In this document: positions 1 through 13,608 of the stretch, in pieces | Numbering within the stretch: position 1 is the stretch's first letter | How the letters are laid out: each line of letters opens with the position of its first letter | From: Aphelenchoides besseyi | Taxonomy: Eukaryota > Nematoda > Chromadorea > Rhabditida > Aphelenchoididae | Length of the DNA stretch: 64,000 nt | NCBI GenBank assembly: GCA_024699855.1 | Contig: JAMPIQ010000002.1 | Span: 12,648,001-12,712,000 of the forward strand | Direction of reading: 5' to 3' | Made by a program: the position numbers and the translations under genes | The notes under the pieces: generated by a model | Seen by the model: only the letters and a program-made list of their open reading frames with translations | Told to the model about the DNA's origin: nothing | Databases searched by the model: none

Positions 1-3000
1 TAACAGCAACGGCTCCACCACATCCACTGCTCATCATACGTCCATCAACAACCGGCCAATCTTGTGCATGATCCCAACGCCACATTGCACCGATCATTGG
101 TGTACCGGAAGGAACGGGCAACGGTACTGACGGGTAGAGCTTGTCCACGTGAATAGTTGCACCAGCTTGGTAGATTTTTCCCAATGCCAAAAGGAAGGAT
201 TCGAGTTCATTTTCGGCGCTTCGGTTAATCAATCCAACGTTAGTGCAAGTCTTTTGAAGATTACGACGAAGAATTGCTTGCATCAAAGCATGTGGAGCAA
301 TTTCGATGGTAATTGCACTGGCTGGAATCTTTTGCAATCCCTCGTAGAAGAGAACTGGATTACACGCGTTGTTGGTGTGGTATTCGGCTGAACAGTACAA
401 CGCCAAATCTTCATCCCACTTGTCTTCGGCAATCGATGTTGAAATCCATTTGGACGAACGCGGTTTCGGATTGACAACCACCGTCTTCATTGCGGCAAGC
501 ATTTCGTTGTAGACGCCTTTCATCATCGGCGAATGGAATGGAATTCCCGACGAGTCGACTGGTTTGGCGAAGATTTCTTCCTTTTTCAATTCTTCACAAA
601 AAGCTTCAATCTAAAAGTGAAAGGTAAATGATCGAAATTATTGTCAATAAACAAACCTTGTCGGCGTCACCCGAAATGGTAACGGAATCTTGACCATTGT
701 GACAGGCAGGGAAAACATCTTCTGGACAACGCTTTGTTGCTTCTTCCCAAGTCAAACCAACGGCCGCCATTCCTCCTTTGATTCCGAGTTTTGAGTTCAT
801 AATGCTGGTACCACGATGATAAGCCAATTTCATGGTTTGCTCGGCAGTCAACGCTCCATCTGCATAACCACAACCCATTTCACCGGTCGAGTGTCCAATA
901 ATTCCATCGGGCACAACACCGATCTCGCGAAGTGTGTCAGTCAATGCAATTTGAATCGCCGTGATTGCGAGCATGCAGTTCAATGTGTTGTTTTGATATT
1001 GAGCAGGATCGCTGTTGTTCAGCATTCCGTAGACGTCTTTGCCAAAGCCCTTCACTGCATTACTGCAACGCCGCAAGGATTCGTCAAAAACAGGGATTTG
1101 CATGAGCTTCTGTGCCATTCCCGGCCATTGACTTCCCATTCCAGCGTACACAAACCAAACCGGACGGTGTTCAGTGATTGGAATCTTCTGAATATCAGCC
1201 AACGGTTCGACTCCGTCGCCACGATTGAGCATCAAAACACCGCGGAATGGTGTATCTTTTGGTGGCAAGTTTGACTGTAAAAACCGAGTAATCCCTTTTT
1301 CAAAAACGATTAAAATACCTGATTAGCCAACAATTGTTGTAAATAGTAATTGTCCTTGTGTTCTTTGATGTTTTCGAAAATGTTTTCAACACCTTCTTTA
1401 GTACGTCCGGGATAGAAGATAACTTTTGGGATGGTGGCTTGTTCGAAGATCGTTTGTTCTCTAGCAGGTTCCGGAGCACGAAGAATGGCATGAGTGTTTG
1501 ATCCACCAAAACCGAACGAATTAACGCCAATGTAACCACCAGGGAAAGGAGTTTCACCGGTGACGACTTTCAGCGTTCCTTCCTTCAAACCCTCGATGTA
1601 CTCGTTGGGTTCGTTGAAATGCAAATTTGGCGGAATGATTCCACGTTCGATGGCAATGATGATTTTTGCAATTGATGCAAGACCCGAAGCTGGCTCGGCA
1701 TGACCCATGTTCGATTTGATTGAACCAATCAACAGTGGTTGAGTTCTAAACAACACAGAATCGATTAAGTTTTTTCGAATGTTTTTAACTCACCGATTTG
1801 CACAGAATGTTTGCGTGATTGCATACGCTTCTTGTGGATCACCAACTTTTGTACCCGTACCGTGAGTTTCAACGTATTTGACTTGATTTGGATCGACGTT
1901 TGCTTCACGATAAACTTCTTCCAACAGAACGGCTTGTCGTTCTCCCAACGGGAAGGTGATACCTTGTTCCTTGTAACCATCGGTGTTACTCTTGGCGTGG
2001 ACGATTGTTGCGTAGATGCGTCGTGCGGCACTTGCTCGTTGAAGAATAATTGCAGAAACGGCTTCTGAACGGCAGTAACCATCGCCGGATTGATCGAACG
2101 AACGACAACTTCCCGCTTGACTCAACATGCCCAACTTCAAGAACTGCAATGCGGCTGTGGGTGTCAGAGTCAATTGAGCACCGGCCACAATAGCAGCATC
2201 ACATTGATCTTGACGGATCGCATCGACGGCTAACTGCAACGCCAACAACGACGACGAGCAAGCGGTGTCGACCGAGAATGACGGACCACGCAAATCGAAT
2301 GCATAACTGAGACGGTTACTGAACATTGAACGAACACAACCAGTTAAAGTATAACCAGTCACTTGTTCGGGATCTTGAGTCAATGCACCGCCAGTTTCCG
2401 AAGCTGAACATCCAACGAAGACGCCAGTTTTCGATCCACGAAGTTCGACCGGATTCAAACCTAAATTTACAAGTTTTGTAGTTGCATTGCAATTAAGTTC
2501 GATTGCTTAGAGAATTGATTGAATATCATGGAATTGAGTGCATCATTCCATAGACGTCATTTGACTTTGTGTATACGATTAACGAAAAGTTCAAACGCAA
2601 ATCATTTTTTCTCGAAATTCGCTGATTGCTAAATACCGAGAAACAGAAGTTGCGAAAGTGACCGTTTTTTGAGTCATTAGATAAGATCTATGTTATAAAG
2701 TCTGTACCCGTCAATCACACCTAGAAGACATGTTAACAGAAATTGAAAGTACAAAAATTTTTGTTCTTTAAATTTTCACCAAAATGTGATTTCTTGTTTT
2801 GAAATATCAAAATCACGTACCTGCATCGATCATGGCTTCGTAGGCGACCTCCAACAACAAGCGAATCTGTGGATCCATGAAATTGGCTTGTTTCGGAGTG
2901 ACTCCAAAAAACTGTGCGTCGAACTTCTTTAGATCTTTTAGTTTTCCATGACCTGAAGCCAATTAATATAAGTAAACAGCTTAGTGATTAGTCATCATGG

Positions 3001-3221
3001 ATAGTTCGACTCATCAAACTTCCATGTCACTCACGTTTTGGCAAATCGAAAAGTCCGGGTGGCCATCTCAAATCGTCTTCGGTGACCAAATCTTCTCCGG
3101 CGAGAAGCAAATCGCCGAACTCTTTGACATTTTCGGAACGTGGAAACCGTCCGCTAACACCCGTAATCACAATTTCTTCTTGGTCGCGCCAGAAGGGTGG
3201 TGAGTCTTCTGTGCTTCCCAT
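1..3221 (-). CDS. fasn: Animal type I fatty acid synthase, N-terminal KS-AT part (partial at window edge)
   Basis: This is the 5' part of a multidomain cytosolic fatty acid synthase, which builds palmitate from acetyl- and malonyl-CoA. Minus-strand exons are 3221-3035, 2952-2821, 2460-1796, 1745-1319, 1274-657 and 610-1 (continues past the window), all with GT-AG junctions in phase. The ATG at 3221 opens with [10 protein letters not shown] and is followed at once by the ketosynthase start [11 protein letters not shown]. The KS active Cys lies in DTACSSSL and its two His in VETHGTGT and [11 protein letters not shown]. The acyltransferase follows, with nucleophile motif GHSTGE in 657-1274. The second intron (2461-2820) is 360 nt, far longer than its neighbours. 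The later dehydratase, reductase, carrier and thioesterase domains should lie outside the window. A standalone PKS is less likely because the KS aligns with FAS wording such as [15 protein letters not shown]. Confidence 0.95.
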
Positions 3222-6200
3222 ACTATCGTTCGACTAAACGCAAACAATTAAAATTGAATAGAAATTAATGCAACACGTTTGATAGCCATGAGTGATGAGT
3301 TGAAAAGCAATGGAAAAGAATTCGAGGTTGAAAACAAGAAGTTGTTTTAATGACTTTCACTTTAACACGCTGATTTATTACACGAAATAGGCACGTGGAC
3401 ACAGACAGTTAAAACAACAGCACCGATAGATTGAAGTCTTGAGGCGCCCAGAATGGCAAAGGTCGTCGAGTACGTGGAGGGCGGTGCAATGATCGACGAG
3501 TTGAATCGGGAGTACGCGGTGCAGAGAAGGGCGGAGGGCGACGAGTCGCGCACGCTGATCGCGGCCGATAATTTGGCACGGTGATGAGATAAGAGAAGTC
3601 AAATTCCAGTGCGACTGCTTGTTCGCCAACAACGTCGAGTCATGAGAGGTCGTGCAGTTGTGAAACTGATTTGAGGGAAATGTCAACTCGTTTGTTGTTA
3701 GACGGGAATTTCGTCAAAACACAAACTTTCGAAAATAACGTCTGCTCAAAAAAGGTGTGAGGTTGTGGTGAAACGATTTTAGAAAACGAGTTGAAATACA
3801 AAACACAACAAAAAACTTCGTAGTGACCAGCAGTCTTCGAAAACGTGCGAAAGAATTGGGTTGAAATGCACGAAGTTCGCTTAACCCAGAAAACATCTTC
3901 CGCTCTTGACGTCAAGTTCGCCAGAACGAGCGTTTCGTCACGGTACGTAGTTGCCAAAGTAATTTGCATTCGAAAACTTTTGATTAAGACGGTAATCAAT
4001 CAGTTGAGAGCTCAAAGTTTTTCGGGTGATCGAAATGCGACGATTCGCGGAAATCCAATAAACGTTCGGATTTCGAAGTCGTTTACGCTTCTGATTGATC
4101 GTGAGCGAAATCAAAAACGTCGCGTAATCAGCGGTCAGCAAAAGCGGGTCAAAGGAAATCGCCGTCGGCGTTTCTTCGCGGTCCGTAGGGCGGGAAATGC
4201 GTGCCAAACGGCACCGTTCCATCCGTAGGCCTCGAAAGAGTTGAGAAAAAGTGCGCGGTAATAAAAATGACGCTTCTCGCAGCCAAACGGGGATACCGCC
4301 AACTGATCAGCCCGCAGGTCGTTGAATGTGCAAAGGCGACTACCTTCAAGGACGGCAACAAGGTTTGTTGGTGATCGGTGTGCTTATTGTCGCGCCCTTT
4401 TCGTTTCTCGCACTCGTCTCCGATTCACCGACGCTGTTGCGGTTGACGGCGCGAGCGGCCGGACGGCAAATCGCCTCGAGGTCGACGATCTTTTGCCGCT
4501 TCTTTAATCCGAAGTGCAACAGTCGAACTCAAAACAATGAACTTTCGCTTATGATTTGCGTTCAAGCGAACTTAACAAACGGCAAGTGTTTGGCGAGTTC
4601 TCCGAAGTTTTGTAATTCGGGAAGCATTTCAAAAAAAGTTAACCGGTAGCTGACGAAATCTGGCCGCCGATATCTCACCGCCTAATAGCGTGCAACTTTC
4701 AAACAAACAAACTGGTGTTAAACGAAAAACAATTGCAAATCTATTGCGTCAACTGAAAGATAACGAGAATAAACAAGACTCCCCAAAGTGTTTACAAATC
4801 ATGCCGTAGTTCTACTTCATCATTCAACTTTTCGTTTCGGCTTTGACCATCACGATGACAAATTGCCACCCTGATGGAGGTTGAGATAAGTCGAATCCTA
4901 CCGGCGTTTTGTTTTATCTCTGTGTCACGTTTGACATGCGATCGAAGGTCGTCGACTATCGAGTATAATGGAAACAACAAAAAGAAGATTGAGGAAATCG
5001 AGTTGGCCGATCAAACAAATCCAAAAGGAAGATACAGTAGCAGAGAGAAATGCTAAACAAGAAGAACTGATTGTCCCCGAACGACAGAAATGAAAGAATG
5101 AAGAAGCGGACTAATGGATTGATGGAGATCAAAGTTAGTGGTGGGCGTACTTACGATTGAATTAGAGACGCGTTCCCAGCCAGACGACAGTTCTTCCGAT
5201 TGCCTGCTATCGCTGTCCATTCTCAAGCCACTCGGCCTTTTATTAGTCGATGGTCGGGGTTTCAGACGCCTCCAACGGTCGACTGCTCTTCAATGATGCC
5301 CGATCGAGATGACGCCGCAACAGGTAGGCGTGGATCACAGACGCTGTGGATTGATCTCTTCAATTTCTCTGCTCGTTCTTCGGATGGTGAGGCCGAAAAA
5401 CGAATGGATTAACTGAAGAACTGTTAGGCGGTCGGCGTGTGTGTTTTGCCGACTCACGTCCTACAACGATGATGCACTTGTAGCGGCAGTGATTGCGAGA
5501 AGAAGAGCCGCTGCTGAAATTGAACGTGTTAATTAGACCGAAATGCGGAAGTCCGACACACGCAAATCATGTGAACAATCCGAAGAGATCACGACGTATC
5601 AATAAAATTCAGAAATCTCGCGAAATGGCGCGGAATCGTTGCGAATTGGCGCTTTCAACATGCGCATCAGGATCACGCGATTCGAAGCATTTCGTAAAAA
5701 CGACACTGTAAAATCTCGAACAGTTGAAATTGTGAACACCGAAGGCGCATTCGTAATCGATGGTCGAAGTGTGAAGTTTACTCCCGCCAATGCTCGCCGT
5801 TTCGTTTGTTTTATCAGCTGCACGACGATCAGCTGCATAACGGATTATGAGGATCTTTCGTCAATGAAGACAAACCTCCGTTTCATCGGACTGTTGATAA
5901 TCAAACCGCTAAACCACATGGTCTTTTATGTCGAAAATTTGCGAAAGACCAACCGCCGGATGTTCGCTTCTTTGTTCCTGATCACAAATAAGCAGTGCAA
6001 GTGATTACGCACTTTTTACAATAACCAACGAATTTACCAATGTGTATAATCTGATAAACACAAGGCAACTTTTCGGTACTTTGAGCTCCAACATCGCTTG
6101 ACGACGTTGAATGGCGCTTCGAAACGGAACACTGGGAAAGGCGGGCGGATTTGTTATGCATCGAGATTGTGCGTTCTCTTTTCTCAAACTTGCCGTTTAC

Positions 6201-9200
6201 TGCCAAGATAAATGAGCGAGATAACGTAATCTACGCGCACAACAAAAAGGTCAACTCAAAACCTTTCCAAGACGAATGCAACTCTCGAAAAGGAAACTAG
6301 TCGTCACAGATTTCACTGATTAGTAACCTGAAACTCGAATTTAAACCCCACGATTGATTGGTTAATAGCGAAATTCGATAGAATCTGAGAGGCCAGTGAA
6401 ATTTCCCGTTCTCGAATCGTGTTGAAATCAAGATTGCGAGAAGACGAGATGTCTGTGGAACACAACCATTTGTAGCCATTTAAAAGTTCATGCCATGAAG
6501 AAATAAGTTCAGACTGCGAAATACGCGACAACAGGAATCAACTTCCCGCTTTCCGTTGTTTCGAGTTTGGCAATCGCATGTTGCTCATTATGTGCGCAAA
6601 ATTTAACCTGTTTTGCGTCAAATTTCAAACAACAACAAGAAGGATTGCGGGAAAATGAGGCGCGAAATACGCGAAAACTTCACAATCAGCTGCCCGCCCA
6701 CATCGATGTCTTCAGCCGAGAGCGAGTGAGAACATTTCTTTACTCGCCGAGTTCGGTCACATCGTTAGTCTGCAGCGTTTATATCAGAATTCACAACAAC
6801 GCGTACCCGAAGTTCAATTCGCGCACAATCATTGGTTCCACTATTGTCGGTGTGGCTAAATTTATGATTCGAGATGCTCGTCTTTGATTGGGAATGCTAC
6901 CTTTGTGTCACAAACTACAACAATCAACGTTTTTCGATTACAAACCCAACGGAGATCAATGCGATGGGTTTCGAAATCGGGATGACGAGATTTCGATGGC
7001 ATTTTTCTCATACGTATTCTGAATTCCCGTATTTCTTAAACGTTTTTGTTCGATTCTGCGAGCGTACATTTCCAACTGCAACTTCCAGGAAGTTGCTGAA
7101 AGAAATGTTGTTCGGAAAAGATCTTCAATTGAATGTTTAGCGCTAATGGATTAGCCACATAAACGCATTCAGCGTTCCAAAGGTCAATAGATGCCCCCGC
7201 ACCTACAAATCTTGCAATTTGAAAACTGAAACCAAAGAGCGTAAATGCTCTTTGTGAAAATTCGTAAAAACAACCGCAAATGCAATGAATTGTTTCGATC
7301 GAATGACTAGAAACTGAAGAACAGTTGCCGTGAATGAAAGATGTTTAGAAACAATGTCAACTTCTCATACCCATCGATTAGTCGGTCATCCGTAGTGTTC
7401 GTTTCAAACGACCCGAAACGAATTGCCGCTTCCCAACAATTTTCACGCCCTCGACCGGCACAATCGAACCTGCGGAACGTACGAGCCACTTAAAGTCTCC
7501 ATGCGTAGCTTAACGTCTTAAACCACCTATCCAAGTCTTCACGACCTTTTCACGCACTTCAATCGTCCGCAGAAGGTAATTGGAAAATGGATCCCAATGA
7601 AATTCACTCATCGAACAACACACGAGCAATAGAATCCCACAGACCTTAGGGAGCGATTTAAATATCCGAAAAGACAAAGCCATTCGCAACGAGCAGATTT
7701 TGCAAGAAGCCAATCTCGAACATAAACTATGGATACACATCTGCCGTTAGAATCAACAGCATCGAAATTTTCATCGTGTGTCTTCTGCCCCGACCCGCCT
7801 CTTTCATCAGCGGTCATCATGCCGTGAAATAGTGGCGGTCAACTCTCGCGCACTCTTCCGTTCTACTCACCCAAAATGCACGTCAAATTCCTCGTCCGGC
7901 ATATTTTTGATGTGCAGATCGGAGCGATCTACTTGGTGGCGGTTGACCCCAATTCTGTGCAGGTTTCTCGACAGTTCGTTACGCTTTCAAAATGGTTGCA
8001 AAATTTGTGCCGATATTTTCAAATCAAAGTACATACAGCCAGTCGTTGATGGGTTGTTAGCGTCGTTTCGATTGTTCTGCTCGTGGTCCCAAAAACAAAA
8101 CGATCGTCAAGTCAATAGAGAAAAACCTGTCTGCCGAGAGCAACATCGAAAGTTTAAATTCCCGTAATTGTAAACCGCAAATTAACCTCCGAGTTCATCA
8201 ACAACGAGCCGCGCCAACTACCGCAAATTTACAACATGACCGAATTTTTGAAAAACTTTGAATACGAGCGTCGATGAGTGTAAAACCCGTTTGCGACAAA
8301 AGACGGGCACATTTCCAATCGTTTGGCTGCAAACTTGTGAAACAACCAACGTTCTTTGGGTATTGAAATTAACCGGAAATGGGAAGAGACGTACTGAATG
8401 AGTAGGCGGACGGGTTGGATCGCAAACCAAACCGTTTCGTTGAGTTTGATTTGTGGCACCGAAATAATCGACGTCGCGCGATTGTCATGAAATTCCATCG
8501 ACGAGCATTCAACGTCGAAAAAAGACCAAAATTTGTTCGTTCACGAATGACGAAAAACGTCTTCGTCGAAGTTGCGACTGTTCGCGCCCTCTGACGCTGA
8601 CCATTTGGTGATCACTACGCACACGGTCAAACGCGGAACGTCGAAATTGCTGGACGTTTGAACGCACAACTTCGCAATTGAGCCGTAAAGCCGTCGAAGT
8701 AACAACAAGTTAACTGAAATCAGTTCGAAAATGACCGATAAACAGCGAGCGAATCGCGTGGAACGAGTAAACGGATGTGCGACACGGAACGCTCAAGAAG
8801 CGGGTCAAAACTCGACGATGGACTTTCACAAGGGTCGATCGTGTCCGCCGGAGCCGCTTTTAATCGGACCTTTGATTCTGCGTTGACTGAGCACCATCAA
8901 CTCGCGCGCATTCCTTTTGTCGCGGAAAGGCGTGTCCAGAAAACGAAATGTAAATGCAACACGTCACTCCAGAGGTCGACATTTGGCTGTCAAATGCCAA
9001 GAAATGAAAACAAAAGCCATTGATGATTGTAATTCATGTTCTCACAAACTTCTCCTTATGATGTTCGAGTTTAATAGAACGCGTTCCAACGACAAACCTT
9101 TTTGCCCTCCGGCAATTCGGTTTGTATTGATCTCCGCATTGTAGCATCGATGACACCGGGAAGTTGAAGTACTGATCAAGAAATGAAATTGGGTAACACC

Positions 9201-10440
9201 TAAAGCAAAAGTAGGTAGTTTCTTCAAAACCCATTTACAAGTTCTATTTTATGTTTTGCTTCTTAATCTCGACCTACAAATAGTAATTCCAATAATTGAA
9301 TCTTAACCGTCTTTTGTAAAACCTTCTTGCGCGCTGCTAATGTGAAGCAGAAGAAGTGGACCAACGCGCAATTAAGCTACCAATCGGTCAAAAAGCGAAC
9401 GTTCCGTACATATCAACGTGACCCGGTTTTCTATGTACGTTCAAGCACGTGCAATCGCATTGGCATCGTCGACCGATACGACCTTGGACAGCACACGAGA
9501 GGGATCTCGCAGCCGTGGAGAAGATGCGCTCAAACGCGACCGATGGCAAGTGCACGAGATTTTTCGAAAACTCCTGCGGCGGCGACAATCCGTGAAGGTC
9601 AGCAAATAGCCGCTTTGCGACTGTCAATGTGCGGTATAAACGTGCGCATCAATGCAACAACGATGTCCAATAGATGACTCAATGATCCTCCAAACAGAAT
9701 TAGCTAATTTGAAGCCAGAAAAGACAACTTACAGTAAACGAACGTTTTGAAATCGAGTGCAACAAGAAATGAACTTCAAAACTGCCAAGTTTGATGAAAG
9801 TTGTTTGTTGAGTTATTGGCTCTTGTCTGCTCACCGTTAGATCCTTATCTTTTCTGTGCCAACATCTTCAAACAACAACACAAGTCCTTTGAGTCTCATC
9901 ATCGATGGCAATCAGCGAACAGTCAGAGTAGTTTCGAACTTTTGTGCTGAAATTCACATGGCCGACTCTTTTCGCAACTGTCTTACAAAAGAACCAAGAA
10001 TAACAAACTGGTTCCGATAAATCAGCAAAAGTCTGAGAATCCAACCCGAGAATTTTCCATGCAATAAAATCACTCAAACTCTAAAATTCAAGTTCCGTTA
10101 AAAGACGAACAAAAACAGAGACTAATCGCATGGAAACGTTCCATTTCTGGCCATCTCAACAGAAACTCGACCCTTCGTTTGGAAATGCAATAGTTCGCTT
10201 CACAAGATGTCTCCGAGTTTATGCTTGAGCGGTTGCTGTTTACGGCAACGTACCTTTTTGCTCAAAGAGATTCGGTTTGTTGAGCGGTCAGAACAACGAT
10301 ATTCGAATTCACGGGAAGGAAATCGCAAAACAGGTTGAGAACAGCAAACAATAACATCAAAAGCCCTTTCATTTGGATGCCAATCTTCCAGTAAAAAGTT
10401 ACTTGAAGTTTGCGTTATTTTGTATTTCTTTATTGAATGA
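3222..10440. other. Seven-kilobase stretch without a supportable gene
   Basis: I found no conserved domain, no chain of in-phase exons and no RNA gene here. Several short open stretches look weakly protein-like, for example the plus-strand peptide starting at 4267 (MTLLAAKRGYRQ) that ends at a possible donor, and one starting at 8730 (MTDKQRANRVERVNG). Neither could be extended to a second exon. The part next to 3221 may hold the promoter and 5' UTR of the fatty acid synthase gene. Confidence 0.5.
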
Positions 10441-11552
10441 TCAGTAAACGTCTAATAACCACGACATACAAAAGGCTATGGTAGTCAAAGTGATGAAATT
10501 TGCACGAACTTTCAACTGATCGGAACCAACTAAACGTCCTTTGAACTCGTCCCAAGACACTTGTTGATAGAAAGGTAAACCCGAAGGTTCCAAATTAGCA
10601 CACTCGATGTCACAGAAATACTCGAAATTAAGTCTCTCACACATACATCGAGTGAGAATCGTCTGGAAAACAAAAATAGATGACGTTATCAAACAGAGTG
10701 TACCTGTAGACAATACTTCTGATGAATCATAAAAATTTCCGAAAGAGCAGAACGAATAATCAAACACTCATCAAGACGTCTGGTCTCAGGAAATGGCAGT
10801 AAACGACTGGAAGCATCCAATTTTATTCTAAACATTTTGATTGAAAAAAGCAAATGTGTAACTAGAAACCTTAGAAGTTGATGTCGCTCCAAATCGGAGT
10901 TAGTCAAATGACCGCGTTGTCGAATTCCACTTTCACAGCTAGTGATCATGTTGCTAAAGTCTTCGTTGGTGCAATTTTCATTTGGTCGTGTTGAGCATTG
11001 TGTTTGCAAATAACCAAACAATGAAATAAATTGCAATTCAGTCGGCGGATGACTTTTCAATATTGTCGGTGTTTTCTTGAGACTCTGATATCAAAATAAC
11101 TATTCCATTGGTGCTCTTGAAACAACTTACTGATGCATCTCGATACTTCTTTTGAGCTTGACGTGCACAAAGCACAACTTTGTGACGGTAAGCGGCTTTA
11201 GCAATCTGACCGATAGTTGCCGGCGAGCACATGGTTCGATGTTCGCGAAAACACGAGTCTAACACCTGAAGATCAACGGCGAATAAGCACAGAAACCTCA
11301 TTTACCTTGAAATGATGACATCGAAAAGTGAGTTCCAGTTCCGTGCAAATTGGCATATTTTCGAACAACTTCTCAAAACAACCTTCTGCCGACTTGACTA
11401 TACATTGACTCATACTAAAAACACAAGTTTCGATATGAGTATAAATATTTGACTTACTCTGCTACCCGAATTGAGTGTCCTTTTTCAATCAGGAAAACGA
11501 GGAGAATAACCGTCAAATGTGAACAACGCGCTTGTTTCAATGTTTTGGGCAT
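10441..11552 (-). CDS. Secreted Cys-rich protein with hydrophobic C-terminus, six exons, function unknown
   Basis: I assembled a 299-residue protein from minus-strand exons 11552-11458, 11414-11306, 11265-11131, 11084-10870, 10827-10704 and 10662-10441. All junctions are GT-AG and phases close. The ATG at 11552 gives MPKTLKQARCSHLTVILLVF, a short basic start followed by a hydrophobic signal peptide. The mature part has many cysteines scattered over the whole length, suggesting several disulphides outside the cell. The last residues (NFITLTTIAFCMSWLLDVY) are hydrophobic with no basic tail, which would fit a GPI-anchor signal or a C-terminal membrane segment. The cysteine pattern recalls nematode secreted families such as DUF19, but I cannot assign one. 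No neighbour suggests a role. Confidence 0.75.
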
Positions 11553-13608
11553 ACGCTTAAACAACACCAATGGAAGCCAAAGCTTACCGTTCATACGCTG
11601 TCCAGCTATTTGGTGCGACGGTCAGAGTTAAGAGGTTGATAAAAGGACAGGATTATCACACAGTTTCCGATCCTTTAGTTTGTTACACATTGGTTGGATA
11701 TCAGTCTGAAAGATTCGGATAGTAACACGACTCTCAATACGATTATTTGATATCACAAAGCAATCGAAACGTCATTATATAACTTCAATTGATAGAAAGC
11801 GAATAAAAAGTTGAATTATGAAAACGAGAAGCGAGAGACGATGAAAAACTTTGTTTCAATGAACATTCCAGATTCCCACGGTATGTCACGTTGAGTGCGC
11901 TTTTGGTTATACTTCTTATCAATGAATAAAAACAATACGAATACGATTCCGCAATTCAAACAACTTATTACGCCAAACGATGAAGAATTGAGAACAAACT
12001 TTTTCATTGATTCAACGAAAATATCCACGCTAAACCAATTTGTACAATTCAACTTTGCAACCAGGAGTGTGACTTGAGTTCATGAAAAGATACGTAAACG
12101 TTGTTCTTAAGGAACTGTTTTCCATGTCGTCAGAGGCAAACATGAGAGTGGGATGGTCAACGTGAAGCCTTAGTAAAATAAACGCAAAACATAAAAAGAG
12201 ATGCAAGCACTTTTTAGAAATCGTGGTAATTTGAGATCTCAACTTAATTTTTTCGAATTGACGGCCCTGTGGTCAAATGAACGTTTTGATCGGGTTTCTG
12301 TTCCGAACTCTCGACCGTCTGTTAATCGGATAAGAAGCCGACATTTAAGTTCATAGTCGAAATTACTCTACGGCAATAGTCGTAGTTATTTTCTAACTTA
12401 TAATTTTATTTTTCCCCAGCAAAATGGCAAATCCCTTTAATTGCTCGTGTATAATTAAGGGCGGAGCGCATTGTCTACGTGAAACAAGATGCGAAGCCAC
12501 TATGTTTTTAAAGATGAAAAACGCACGCTAACGGTGAAAGAAGTAGAAGGATTGTGTAGACACAACACAGCGAAATAAACTCGGTCCGAGCATGGTTTCA
12601 CTGAATCCTAATACGCTACTCAACAGAAAAACTAATCACTCGACATACATTTTTGAGACCCAACTCACTTTGGATATCAGAGCAGAATGCAATGTGTAGG
12701 ATCGCGTGATAGCGAAGATAGTCACATATTGTTATGCACGAAAAACGCGCCGGGTACTTAATAGCCTCCAGAAAAGAGCAATGGCTAATTTCCTCTGTTT
12801 CCGTTCAAGGACTAGTGAGTAACGTCAAAAATAAATCAATGTTGAACACGAAACTTATATTGTTAACAGTCGAATTTGGTCGACAATATTCAATTATCAC
12901 TCTAAAAGCTTGTGTGTTGCACTAGAATAGTGTAGAAAAGGCCAACAAAAAAGCGCTAAATAAAACTGCGATTCGAACCATACACTCGCAAATCTGGATA
13001 GATTGTTGAATGAAAGAGGATTTCCGGAAGACAGCGAAGAAAAAGTAATTCTTCATCTCGATGAAATGTCTCACCTCCATTAAACTGCCACCGGACGACC
13101 GACCACCGACCACGACCGTAGAATACCACGCTACTTTGTCCACACGTTTTTTCTCATTTTACCGCAGTTATGCACCAGAACAAACCGCTCATCGGGATTA
13201 GTTCTAATTCATTCCAAAAGAATTTTGCAAATCAGAACAATGAAATGAACCTTTGTGAAGAACTACAGTAATAGAGAAGAGCAAATCAAAGAAGTTTGAT
13301 AATTTCAATTGAAACGATGTTGTTGAAGTTGATTAAATACAGACATCAGTTGCAAACAAACGAGTGTATTTGTGAGTTTGATTATTTAATTTCGTTGATT
13401 TTATTGTGTCAATATCCTTCACTCACTTGTGTCTCTCAACAACTCTGTGTCAGAGACTGGACATTGGCAAGATGTCAAAAGAGGTTGAACGAAACTATTA
13501 TAGAGACTTTTTGATTTGTCATCTTTGAACTTAAATTGAAAGCTATCTATTTTACATGCAGTTCTTTCAAAATCTATTTTAGCTATTGAAATTTTCTAAA
13601 CTGAACTC
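11553..13608. other. Intergenic region between divergent genes
   Basis: This AT-rich stretch separates the divergently transcribed secreted Cys-rich gene and the JMJD4 gene, so it should carry both promoters. No conserved coding exon or RNA gene was recognised. Confidence 0.5.

Noticed and set aside
1205..1216. tRNA B-box-like GGTTCGACTCC
   Set aside because: Lies inside the conserved acyltransferase coding exon of fatty acid synthase; no cloverleaf.
3452..3583. GC-rich short frame MAKVVEYVEGGAM
   Set aside because: Only 43 codons, no splice partners or known motif; kept as unassigned sequence.
12950..13010. GGTTCGAATC on the minus strand, tRNA B-box-like
   Set aside because: The flanking bases do not form a T-stem and no acceptor or anticodon stem could be drawn.
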